Shown here in pieces: positions 43,240 to 51,367 of a stretch of DNA of 64,000 nucleotides; within the stretch, counting starts at the first letter, position 1, and every line of letters starts with the position of its first letter. The stretch is from the NCBI RefSeq assembly GCF_008245225.1, contig NZ_VTAW01000017.1:23150-87149 (forward strand), in the 5' to 3' direction. Below the pieces are notes generated by a model. It was given only the letters and a program-made list of their open reading frames with translations, ran no database searches and was not told where the DNA came from. The position numbers and the translations under genes are program-made. This DNA is from Natrialba swarupiae (GTDB taxonomy: Archaea; Halobacteriota; Halobacteria; Halobacteriales; Natrialbaceae).

Positions 43240-44323
43240 CGACGACGCAGTGAAGCCTACCGACGGGGGGTCGTCGTCAGTAGACGGCTCCCGCACGGAC
43301 GGCGGGCAGATGTTCTCCCAGGCGGAGATAACGGAGGTTACCCGAACGCAGCGGTACCAGGAGTGGTTCGCCGAGTCCATCGCCGAACCGTTCCGAATCG
43401 CCTGGAGCGACTGGCGAACCAAAGTCGGCCTCCTGATCATCGCCGGCTTTCTCCTCATGGGGCTGGTCGCCTGGATCTCCTCGTCGACCTGGTTCGTCCT
43501 CGAGCGCATCGTCCTCGTCGATTCACCGATCGCCAACCAGGGCTCCCCTCGGCTCCAGCCACTCGAGGACATGAGCCATCCCCTCGGCACGGACATGAAC
43601 GGCCGAGATCTCATCTCGGGCGTCGTTCACGCGACGCCGACGATGATCCAGATGATCCTCGCCGGCGCGGTGTTCGCCATCGTCGTCGCCGTGATCGTCG
43701 GCACCGTCGCGGGCTACAAGGGCGGCACGACCGAAACCGTCCTCATGACGGCGAGCGACGTCGCAATGACCATCCCCGGATTGCCGCTCGTGATCGTCCT
43801 CGTCGTCCTCATCGAACCGCAGTCGCCGTGGCTGATCGGCATCATCATCACGATCAACGTCTGGGCCGGCATCGCCCGGACGATCCACTCGCAGGTGCTG
43901 TCCTTGCGCGAAAACTCCTACGTCGAAGCCTCCCGCACGATGGGCATCGGTACGCCGACGATCATCCAGAAGGACATCCTGCCGAATCTCATGCCGTACG
44001 TTCTCGTCAACTTCGTCTACGCCTCCCGGCGCGTGATCTACGACAGCGTCGCGCTCTACTTCCTCGGCTTTCTCTCGTTCCGAGGCGTCGAGAACTGGGG
44101 CGTCATGATGCACCTCGCGTACGCCAACGCGAGTGCGCTGTTGAACCCGGAGGCGACGTACATGCTGATCGTCCCGATGCTTCCGATCGTCGTCCTTTCG
44201 TTCGGATTGATGCTGTTCGCACAGGGAACCGACAGGCTATTTAGCCCCCGCGTGCGGACGAGAAACGAAGGGAAATCGAACACCGATGAGACCGACGAAC
44301 CCGACCCAATGACGGGGGTGTGA
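43220..44323 (+). CDS. Dpp/Opp-type ABC transporter permease, DppC-like, second system
   Basis: 367 residues, longer than usual because of a hydrophilic N-terminal extension of about 75 residues ('TVKPTDDDAVKPTDGGSSS') before the first helix. The DppC opening is 'MSHPLGTDMNGRDLISGVVH', and the EAA loop is 'SYVEASRTMGIGTPTIIQKD'. I use the ATG at 43220 rather than the GTG three bases earlier. The overlap with the upstream stop contains a short direct repeat (CAGTGAAGCCTAC, 43223 and 43248) that may have created part of the extension. Confidence 0.92.
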   Translation: MTVKPTDDDAVKPTDGGSSSVDGSRTDGGQMFSQAEITEVTRTQRYQEWFAESIAEPFRIAWSDWRTKVGLLIIAGFLLMGLVAWISSSTWFVLERIVLVDSPIANQGSPRLQPLEDMSHPLGTDMNGRDLISGVVHATPTMIQMILAGAVFAIVVAVIVGTVAGYKGGTTETVLMTASDVAMTIPGLPLVIVLVVLIEPQSPWLIGIIITINVWAGIARTIHSQVLSLRENSYVEASRTMGIGTPTIIQKDILPNLMPYVLVNFVYASRRVIYDSVALYFLGFLSFRGVENWGVMMHLAYANASALLNPEATYMLIVPMLPIVVLSFGLMLFAQGTDRLFSPRVRTRNEGKSNTDETDEPDPMTGV

Positions 44324-44325
44324 CG

Positions 44326-45405
44326 ATGAGTATGCACGAATCCACGACCGACCGAGACCTGTACCAGACCGCCGACCCGATCGTCGAGATTCGGGACGCG
44401 GAGGTCGTCTTCGAGATGGACCGCGGCGTCTCCCGAGTGCTCGAGAGCGCCGACCTCGACATCGAACGAAACGAAATCCTCGGCATCGTCGGCGAAAGCG
44501 GAAGCGGCAAATCGATGCTCGCCTCCGCCATGCTCGACGCCGTCGTCGAACCCGGAATTCTCTCCGGACAGATTACCTACCATCCCGACGAGAGGGAGTC
44601 CGTCGACGTCCTCGAACTCGACGACCGCGAACTCAAGAAACTCCGCTGGGAGGACATCTCGATGGTCTTCCAGGGCGCGATGAGTTCGTTCAACCCGACG
44701 ATGAACGTCGGCGGCCACTTCACCGAGACCCTCGACGCCCACAACTACGACGTCGAGGCCGGCATGAACAGGGCACGTGAACTCCTCTCGGATCTCTACC
44801 TCGAGCCCGAGCGGGTGCTCGAGGCCTACCCACACGAACTCTCCGGCGGGATGAAACAGCGGGCGCTCATCGCGCTCTCGGTCGTCCTCGAGCCGGACGT
44901 CCTCGTCATGGACGAGCCAACGGCCGCACTCGACCTCCTGATGCAGCGATCGATCCTTTCGTTGCTCGAGAAGTTAAAAGAGAAGTACGACCTGACGCTC
45001 GTGTTCATCACGCACGACCTGCCGCTGGTGGCCGAACTCGCAGACCGGATGGCCGTCATGTACGCCTTCCAACTGGTCGAGATCGGCCCGACCGAGGAGA
45101 TCCTCGAACACGCGGCACATCCCTACACGCGGGCGCTGTTGAACGCGACCCCGAACCTCGATGCGCCGCTATCCGAGATGCGCCCGATCGACGGCTCCGC
45201 ACCGGATCCGGTCGACGTGCCAGCCGGCTGTTCGTACCATCCACGGTGTCCGCTCGCCGACGACACCTGCGTCGCCACCGACCCCGACTACCACGGCGTC
45301 TCCGAGAGCCACGGCGTTGCCTGCCACCACTGGGCACACGCCGCCGAGGAGATTCCGTTCAACGTCGACGCCGCCGAGGCGACCACCGGAGGTAATCAGC
45401 GATGA
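44326..45405 (+). CDS. Dpp/Opp-type ABC transporter ATPase, DppD-like
   Basis: 359 residues from the ATG at 44326, two bases after the permease stop codon. Walker A is 'GIVGESGSGKSMLASAML', signature 'LSGGMKQRALIALSV', and Walker B region 'VLVMDEPTAALDLLMQRS'; the H-loop is 'LVFITHDLPLVAEL'. The C-terminal oligopeptide-transporter tail carries Cys residues ('CSYHPRCPLADDTC') that in relatives can hold an iron-sulfur cluster. It overlaps the next ATPase gene by four bases. Unlike the first system, the two ATPases are separate genes here. Confidence 0.94.
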   Translation: MSMHESTTDRDLYQTADPIVEIRDAEVVFEMDRGVSRVLESADLDIERNEILGIVGESGSGKSMLASAMLDAVVEPGILSGQITYHPDERESVDVLELDDRELKKLRWEDISMVFQGAMSSFNPTMNVGGHFTETLDAHNYDVEAGMNRARELLSDLYLEPERVLEAYPHELSGGMKQRALIALSVVLEPDVLVMDEPTAALDLLMQRSILSLLEKLKEKYDLTLVFITHDLPLVAELADRMAVMYAFQLVEIGPTEEILEHAAHPYTRALLNATPNLDAPLSEMRPIDGSAPDPVDVPAGCSYHPRCPLADDTCVATDPDYHGVSESHGVACHHWAHAAEEIPFNVDAAEATTGGNQR

Positions 45406-46493
45406 GCGACCACCTCGTCTCCCTCGAGAACGTGGAAGTCCACTTCGAGGAGAGTCAGGGGCTGCTTGATTTCGGCGATCCGGAGGTCGTCCAGGCCGTC
45501 GACGGCGTCTCGCTCGACATCGAAGAGAACGACGTCGTCGCGCTGGTCGGCGAGTCGGGCTGTGGAAAGACCACGCTCGGCAAGACCGCGATCGGCCTCC
45601 AGCGGCCGACCGGCGGGAGCGTCTCCTACCGCGGCCAGGACATCTGGGACGCGAAAGACAATCGTGGCGACGTCGACATCCCTCACGACGAGATCCGCCG
45701 CTCGCTCCAGATCATCCACCAGGATCCGGGGAGTTCGCTCAACCCGAACCGCCGCGTGATGAAGATCCTCGAGGCACCGCTGAAACGCTGGCAGGGACAG
45801 ATGAGCGCGGGCGATCGCCGCCGAGAGGTGCTCTCGATGCTCGAGCGGGTGGGGATGACGCCGCCTGGCGACTACGCGGGGCGGTACCCCCACCAGCTTT
45901 CGGGCGGGGAGAAACAACGCGTCGCGCTCGTGCGAGCGCTGTTGATGGACCCCGATCTCATCCTCGCCGACGAGGCGATCAGCGCACTCGACGTCTCGCT
46001 TCGCGTCGAGATGATGGACCTGATGCTCGATCTGCAAGCCCAGTTCGATACCTCCTTCATCGCCGTCTCGCACGACCTCTCGAACGCGCGCTACTTCGCC
46101 TCCCACGGCGACGGACGGATCGGCGTAATGTACCTCGGCCGACTCGTCGAGATCGGGCCGGCCGAAGAGATCATCACCAACCCCAAACATCCCTACACGA
46201 AGGTTCTCCGGTGGGCGACGCCCGACCTTCGGGCAGGGGTCGACTCCGGCGATCCGCCGGTTCGAAAGATCGACATCCCCGATCCGAAGAACCCGCCGTC
46301 GGGCTGTCGGTTCCACACCCGGTGTCCGGAGGCACGAGACGCCTGTCTGCGGGAGGATCCCGGCGCGTACGACGTCGGATCCGATCACGAAGTCGCCTGC
46401 TTTCGCGAACTCGACGAGCACGAGTACTGGTCGAGTTCGCCGCTCGCAGACGACGAACTCGACGACACGTCGTCGCCAGCCTCGACAAAGTGA
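45402..46493 (+). CDS. Dpp/Opp-type ABC transporter ATPase, DppF-like
   Basis: 363 residues; the ATG overlaps the upstream stop as ATGA. Walker A is 'ALVGESGCGKTTLGKTAIGL', the Q-loop 'LQIIHQDPGSSLNPNRRV', signature 'LSGGEKQRVALVRAL', Walker B 'LILADEAISALDVSLR', and H-loop 'FIAVSHDLSNARYF'. The C-terminal Cys tail is 'CRFHTRCPEARDAC'. Here Walker B reads DEAISALD instead of the usual DEPxSALD, so the conserved Pro is Ala. It is the last gene of the five-gene operon. Confidence 0.94.
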   Translation: MSDHLVSLENVEVHFEESQGLLDFGDPEVVQAVDGVSLDIEENDVVALVGESGCGKTTLGKTAIGLQRPTGGSVSYRGQDIWDAKDNRGDVDIPHDEIRRSLQIIHQDPGSSLNPNRRVMKILEAPLKRWQGQMSAGDRRREVLSMLERVGMTPPGDYAGRYPHQLSGGEKQRVALVRALLMDPDLILADEAISALDVSLRVEMMDLMLDLQAQFDTSFIAVSHDLSNARYFASHGDGRIGVMYLGRLVEIGPAEEIITNPKHPYTKVLRWATPDLRAGVDSGDPPVRKIDIPDPKNPPSGCRFHTRCPEARDACLREDPGAYDVGSDHEVACFRELDEHEYWSSSPLADDELDDTSSPASTK

Positions 46494-47159
46494 CGGTGCC
46501 TACCGGTGGCCGGTTCGAAACCGTGACGGATGCCGCTTTCGAATCCGTCCCCGGCTGGTTCGTCGATCGGACTCGTCGCCGAAGAGAACGCCGACAGCGT
46601 TCCAGAGAATAGAGCCACGACAGGGCGGACAATTCGTGATTAGGCGACTACAGTTCTCCTGTAACCAGCTCGTACTCTATGTCAATTTTCGATTACGTAT
46701 TGAAAAATAATATAATACTGATGAATCCCATTACGGACTATTTCCCAGGCTTCTGACTCCGATCCGATAGCCCCACAAGCAAACACAGTCTCACAGAAAA
46801 CATAGTTCGATGCGATCGTTCGGTATACCGCCTGAAATAGAGCGTGTATGGTTGTGGCGGTTTCGACGCATGAAACGGATCTTCCGGTCACCAAAAGTAA
46901 TATACTAATTTATGATTTGTCCCCTACCCATCCCTTATGATATATGTATTAGATAGTATATTATCGGACCGTAATTGGGAGCCAGTCATCGGTTCTCGAG
47001 TAATAATCGATTGACCGGATCCGTGACGGTGTAATACGTTGATAGGTCACCAACCGCGGCCGCAAGGATCGGAATAACCACCCCGGCGGCCGACGAAGTC
47101 GAGGACAGATGCAACCGAGACGAGTACGGCTACCGACGATGGGTCAGACGGTCCAAGGA
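46494..47159. other. 666-base non-coding stretch, AT-rich in the middle
   Basis: It separates the end of the ABC operon from the stop codon of the spermidine-synthase-like gene. Between about 46680 and 46990 the sequence is AT-rich with several TATA-like runs. Short frames exist (for example 46682-46894 minus) but show no recognisable protein and unlike codon use. It may contain terminators or a decayed insertion; I cannot support a gene. Confidence 0.45.
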
Positions 47160-48809
47160 TCATCGAACGCCGGACGGAACCGCGCTAAGCCCCGGAGTGG
47201 TCGCTGCGTCAGATTCTGTCGGACTCTCCGGTTCGACGTCCGGTTCGAGTGTCCCGTTCGATCCGCTACCGTCGGTCTCCTCGATGACGTATCGCTGACC
47301 GAGCATCGGATCGAGTAACTCGTCGACGCCGCCGCGGTCGTCCCGCAACACCGGCGCGTCGTCGGTGTTCGGATAATCCATTCGGTTGTCGACGGCGTCC
47401 GCCAGGTCGACGCCGAGGTCGCGCTCCGCGTTTCGTCGTTCGAGGTCGGCCTGGCTGAGATCGCTGTCGGCGTTCGTCGCCACGACCTGAATGTTCTGAA
47501 TCGCACTCGATGGCGACGTTCGGAAGCTGTAGACGTCGGGAAAGACCGTCTCCATCGTTCGATGCTGGGCTCGGTAGAACTCCGATCCGGAGCCACTGGG
47601 TGCGGAGATGACGTTGGCATAGAGAACGCCGTCGTCGCTCAGTCGATCCGACGCGAGTTCCATGAACTCGACCGTGGTGAGGTGAAACGGCACCTGGTCC
47701 TGTTTGTAGGCGTCGAGGACGATCACGTCGTACGTCTCGTCGGTGTTCTCGAGGAACTGCCGTCCGTCCTGGGCGTAGACGTTCAGATCCTCGTTTTCCT
47801 CGAGTCCGAAGGACTCCTCTGCGGCGTTGGTCACCGCCGGATCGATCTCGACGACATCGACCGTCGCGTCGTACCGCTGTTCGAAGTCCTGGGGGCCGGT
47901 GAAACCGCCGCCACCGACGAACAACACCCGCTCGACGTCCTGGTGGTCGTCAACCGCGAGCATCGAGAGGTGAAAGTACCGCGTATACGTGAAGACGTGG
48001 CGATCCGGATCGGAGAGATCCGTGGCGCTGTGGCGCGAGCCATCGAGATACATCGTCCGCTCGTCACCGTTGTCGACGATCTCGAGGTGCTGGTGTGCGG
48101 TGTGCTCCTCGTAGACGATGTCACCACGGTGGTCGAGTGCAACCGGACTCACGCCGGCTGCGACAACGAGCAATACTGCGATCGCGACGCTCGCCATCGT
48201 CGGCTTGCGGGGGAGCCCTGGAAGCGTGAGTCCGACGGCCGTCGCGACCAGAACGAACCCGAACAGCAGGCCGATCGTCTCGATCGTCATCGCGGGAATG
48301 AGCACGAACGTCGTCGCCGCCGAGCCGACGATACTCCCGATCGTCCCGAGCGCGTAAACGTGACCCGACGCCTCGCCGACCCCCTGTTTCTGCGAGAGTT
48401 CGGCGGCGTACGGGCTGATGAATCCGAGCAAGTACGTCGGCGGGCCGAACAGCGCAATAACTGCCGGCAACGAGGCGTACCGAGGCGGCAGCGGCAGCGT
48501 CGACGTATACGCGAGCAACAGATCGCCGGCGTAGATCACGATCCCGACGTAGACTGCGGTCGCGAGCATGATCCAGCTCATCTGCCGGTTCGTCGCCAGT
48601 GACGCCCGTTTCCCGCCCTGCCAGTAGCCGAGGCTCAACGCGATCAGAAAGACGGTCAGGATCCCGCCGACCGTGTAGATGTGACTCCCGAACTGAGGCG
48701 CGACGATTCGAACGGCGAGAATCTCGAGGCCCATGCTGGTGACCCCCGAGACGAACACCGCGACCTCGGGTTTGGTGGGCCGGTACGACGCGAGCGCCCG
48801 TCGGTCCAT
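47160..48809 (-). CDS. Membrane-anchored spermidine-synthase-like methyltransferase-fold protein
   Basis: 549 residues from the ATG at 48809. Residues about 10-220 hold six or seven hydrophobic helices ('VAVFVSGVTSMGLEILAVRI', 'GGILTVFLIALSLGYWQGGK', 'TIGLLFGFVLVATAVGLTLP'). The soluble half has the spermidine-synthase-like fold: 'RVLFVGGGGFTGPQDFEQRY' (SAM-type glycine loop), 'VDVVEIDPAVTNAAEESFG', and 'YDVIVLDAYKQDQVPFHLTT'. This fused architecture is widespread and its reaction is not settled. The last ~60 residues are an acidic, disordered tail. It converges with the ABC operon. Confidence 0.85.
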   Translation of the reverse strand: MDRRALASYRPTKPEVAVFVSGVTSMGLEILAVRIVAPQFGSHIYTVGGILTVFLIALSLGYWQGGKRASLATNRQMSWIMLATAVYVGIVIYAGDLLLAYTSTLPLPPRYASLPAVIALFGPPTYLLGFISPYAAELSQKQGVGEASGHVYALGTIGSIVGSAATTFVLIPAMTIETIGLLFGFVLVATAVGLTLPGLPRKPTMASVAIAVLLVVAAGVSPVALDHRGDIVYEEHTAHQHLEIVDNGDERTMYLDGSRHSATDLSDPDRHVFTYTRYFHLSMLAVDDHQDVERVLFVGGGGFTGPQDFEQRYDATVDVVEIDPAVTNAAEESFGLEENEDLNVYAQDGRQFLENTDETYDVIVLDAYKQDQVPFHLTTVEFMELASDRLSDDGVLYANVISAPSGSGSEFYRAQHRTMETVFPDVYSFRTSPSSAIQNIQVVATNADSDLSQADLERRNAERDLGVDLADAVDNRMDYPNTDDAPVLRDDRGGVDELLDPMLGQRYVIEETDGSGSNGTLEPDVEPESPTESDAATTPGLSAVPSGVR

Positions 48810-48894
48810 ACCACGACAAAACCGCGGTCGGTTGTGTACCTGTTGTTTCGACACACCGACTCCACCGTCAGGAAGACGCTCGTCCGTCGACTGC

Positions 48895-49113
48895 TTACGG
48901 TTTGATTACGAACTGCGTGATCGCGAAGATGACCAGCGCGACGAACGCGACGTTGACGAGCGTTAACTCGGTCGCACCCATAAACGAGAGCCCCCAGACG
49001 ACCGTCCATCCGAACAGGACGGAAAGGGCGACGTTGAACAGCGCTGCCACTCGTGGATCGCCCTCCGAGGACTCGAGTCCGTCGCGAAACCCCTCCCGCT
49101 CGTCGTCGCTCAT
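48895..49113 (-). CDS. Small two-helix membrane protein
   Basis: 72 residues. A polar, acidic N-terminus ('MSDDEREGFRDGLESSEGD') is followed by two hydrophobic helices: about residues 22-44 ('VAALFNVALSVLFGWTVVWG') and 50-70 ('LTLVNVAFVALVIFAITQFV'). No family is recognised, but such proteins are conserved in haloarchaea. It lies upstream of and co-directional with the spermidine-synthase-like gene, 85 bases away, so they may share a transcript. Confidence 0.7.
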   Translation of the reverse strand: MSDDEREGFRDGLESSEGDPRVAALFNVALSVLFGWTVVWGLSFMGATELTLVNVAFVALVIFAITQFVIKP

Positions 49114-49208
49114 GTCAGTAGAGGCGTCCGTCGCGTACTTAGTCGTTTTCGTCGTTGCGTAAGATCGATCACCGAACGTTATCCGGCAGGGGTCTAAACG
49201 AGTGTGGT

Positions 49209-49616
49209 ATGCGAGACGTATCGATTTCCGGATTCATACAGGAAACGCCGGGCGTGCTTCGCCGACACCTCGATCCCGCGACCGTGGTCGAAGCCGAAGG
49301 GTCGTTCACACCCTCGAGCGTCGACGAGCGCGAGGAAGAAACGATCGTCGTCGCGTCGGGACCTGGCCTCGAGTTCCCACTTCGGTTCGAGAACCGCGAC
49401 GACGCAATCGTCTACACGCAGGCGAGCGAGGACGGCCCGTTCGCCCGGATGGAGACCCGGATCGAGTTCGACAGGGAAAACGAGGGAACACGGGTAACGA
49501 TCCACTCCTCGGTCGAACTCGCCGCACCGATTCCCTTCGGTGACCGGATCGCCACATGGAAGCGGCGTCGCGAACTCTCCCGAATGCTCGAGGCCGTGAC
49601 TCGAGACCTTGAGTAA
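49209..49616 (+). CDS. SRPBCC-like small protein
   Basis: 135 residues from the ATG at 49209. Its pattern fits an SRPBCC (START-like) fold: an N-terminal strand ('RDVSISGFIQETPGVLRRHL'), repeated strands ('EETIVVASGPGLEFPLRFE', 'ARMETRIEFDRENEGTRVTI'), and a C-terminal helix ('ATWKRRRELSRMLEAVTRDL'). Such proteins bind hydrophobic ligands. There is no signal or catalytic motif. It ends six bases from the stop codon of the convergent CobW gene. Confidence 0.6.
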   Translation: MRDVSISGFIQETPGVLRRHLDPATVVEAEGSFTPSSVDEREEETIVVASGPGLEFPLRFENRDDAIVYTQASEDGPFARMETRIEFDRENEGTRVTIHSSVELAAPIPFGDRIATWKRRRELSRMLEAVTRDLE

Positions 49617-49622
49617 CCCGAG

Positions 49623-50942
49623 TTAGCGCAGGACGACCCTCCCGCCGACCTCGCTGGGGAACGGGTTCTCGATCGACCCGTCCTCGACGGCACCGGGAGT
49701 GCAGACGCAATCCCGGAGGGAGTCACGAAGCGCGGCTTCGTCGAACTGGCCGATGAAGACGAGTTCGGTCCGGCGGTCGCCGTGCTCGTCGTCCCAGGGT
49801 TCGTCTGGGTGATTTCGGCGGTAGAGACGCTGCTGGGCGGCCGGTCGCGTCGCGACCCAGTTCCCCCGTGCTTCGGCCACCACGGAGCGCCCGGCCTGAC
49901 TGAGCTGGATCAAGAGATCGTGGCGACCCGCGATCCAACACTTCCCTTTCGCTCTGACGACCGACTCGGGCAACTCCTCGAGAAACGAGGCGAATCGGGT
50001 CGGATGAAACGGCTCGGTTCGCCGGACCGTGATCGACGTGACGTCGTAAATCTGGTCAGGGGTTCGGTGATCGTGTTCGTGGTCGTTGTGGCCGTGTTCG
50101 TCGTGTTCGTCGTGGCCGTGATCGCTATGGCCGTGTTCGTCGTGTTCGTCGTGGCCGTGATCGCTATGGCCGTGGTCGTCGTGGTCGTCGTGGCTGTGAT
50201 CACCGTGGTCGTCGAGATGTCCGTGTTCTCGAGCGTGCTCGAGCGCGCGTTGCCAGCCGGGGAGGTCACCGAGTTCGTCGGGATCGAACAGTTCCCGACC
50301 GAGAAGCCGGCTGGGATCGATCTCGCTGAACGTCGTTCGGTGGATCTCCGCGTCGGGCTGGAGCGCTTCCACGATCGTCTCGAGTCGGTCGAGGTCGTCC
50401 GCGTCGAGGAGATCCGCCTTGTTCAACAGGACGACGTTGCTGAACTCGAGTTGTTCGACGAGCAGGTCAGAGAGCGGCCGATCCTCGGCGTCCGGTGGTG
50501 TCTCCCGCTCGAGCGATTGGCCCTCGACGGCGTCGAGGAGTAGACTGGCGTCGACGACTGTGACGAGCGAGTCGACCTCGTAGCGCTCGGCAGCGGCCGA
50601 CCCGGTCGTGAACAGCCGTGCGACCGGCGCGGGTTCACTGATCCCGGAGGATTCGACGACCAACTGGTCGAAGTCGTAGCCCCGAGCCAACCGACGAACT
50701 TCGGTCTCGAGGTCGTCCTGAAGCTCACAGCAGATACAGCCGTTGCTCAACTCGGCGATGCCATCTCGCGCGAGATCGGTTTCGTCCTCGAGCAACGCCG
50801 CGTCGACGTTGACGTCGCCCATGTCGTTGACGAGGACGGCGATGCGCCGATCGGTGCGCTCGAGAAGGTGGTTGAGTAGCGTCGTTTTCCCGGCACCCAG
50901 GTTCCCGCTGACGACCGTCACCGGTATTCGCCCCGAATCCAT
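49623..50942 (-). CDS. CobW/G3E family GTPase, metal chaperone, with His-rich insert
   Basis: 439 residues from the ATG at 50942. The GTPase domain has the P-loop 'VVSGNLGAGKTTLLNHLLE', the metal-binding CxCC motif in 'ELSNGCICCELQDD', 'VVESSGISEPAPVA', and the base motif 'NKAD' in 'VVLLNKADLLD'. Between it and the CobW C-terminal domain ('FHPTRFASFLEEL', 'VRAKGKCWIAG') lies an insert of about 50 residues rich in His and Asp. Such inserts bind zinc or nickel. Members deliver Zn or other metals to apo-enzymes; this one is probably a zinc chaperone. It is divergent from the ArsA gene pair. Confidence 0.92.
   Translation of the reverse strand: MDSGRIPVTVVSGNLGAGKTTLLNHLLERTDRRIAVLVNDMGDVNVDAALLEDETDLARDGIAELSNGCICCELQDDLETEVRRLARGYDFDQLVVESSGISEPAPVARLFTTGSAAAERYEVDSLVTVVDASLLLDAVEGQSLERETPPDAEDRPLSDLLVEQLEFSNVVLLNKADLLDADDLDRLETIVEALQPDAEIHRTTFSEIDPSRLLGRELFDPDELGDLPGWQRALEHAREHGHLDDHGDHSHDDHDDHGHSDHGHDEHDEHGHSDHGHDEHDEHGHNDHEHDHRTPDQIYDVTSITVRRTEPFHPTRFASFLEELPESVVRAKGKCWIAGRHDLLIQLSQAGRSVVAEARGNWVATRPAAQQRLYRRNHPDEPWDDEHGDRRTELVFIGQFDEAALRDSLRDCVCTPGAVEDGSIENPFPSEVGGRVVLR
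50070..50215 (-). repeat. Tandem repeat encoding the His-rich metal-binding insert
   Basis: The insert is built from a 39-base unit (ATGGCCGTGTTCGTCGTGTT...) repeated about two to three times with shorter partial units around it; it encodes HGHSDHGHDEHDE. The repeat number probably varies between strains by slippage or recombination. Confidence 0.7.
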
Positions 50943-51031
50943 AGCTGTCGAATTAACGCCCAACTCGTATAATAGAACTGGTCGCTGGCTCGGGCGATAT
51001 GCTTTTGGCCCGACGTTCGAAACGTCCTGGC

Positions 51032-51367
51032 ATGAGTCTGGTTCGTCGTATCGTCGCATACAAAAACGCACTCGAAGGATGGTTGCGCGATCGGTTCGAG
51101 GACACGCTACCCGGTCTCTGGGCGCGTGGGCTGTACCACGGGCTGTTCTCACATCCGGCGTACGAAATCATCGAACTCGAGGCCGAGGACATCGAGGACG
51201 CGTTCATGGTCGCGTGCTTTCCCGACGCGTTCGGCATTCCGAGCCCGGTCTCATACTATACGGCCGAGTTACTGCCGTATCTCGAGGACGAATACGAACA
51301 GTGGCAACGGCGGATGTGGGACCGCGGGAGCCTCCTCGAGCGAAAAGGAAAGCAGCTTCACTTCTGA
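51032..51367 (+). CDS. Small protein coupled to the ArsA ATPase (possibly 'cory-CC-star' family)
   Basis: 111 residues from the ATG at 51032. It is mostly helical and aromatic-rich: 'LVRRIVAYKNALEGWLRDRF', 'LWARGLYHGLFSHPAYEII', 'DAFMVACFPDAFGIPSPVSY', 'YLEDEYEQWQRRMWDRG'. There is no signal or clear membrane helix. Its TGA overlaps the ATG of the ArsA gene (TGATG), so the two are translated together. From memory it resembles a small family that NCBI calls cory-CC-star, often beside ArsA; I could not confirm that. It probably works with the ATPase. Confidence 0.65.
   Translation: MSLVRRIVAYKNALEGWLRDRFEDTLPGLWARGLYHGLFSHPAYEIIELEAEDIEDAFMVACFPDAFGIPSPVSYYTAELLPYLEDEYEQWQRRMWDRGSLLERKGKQLHF

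Noticed and set aside
46682..46894. 70-residue minus-strand frame in the non-coding stretch
   Set aside because: It has no start context, no recognisable family and atypical amino-acid composition for the organism; AT-rich chance opening is more likely.
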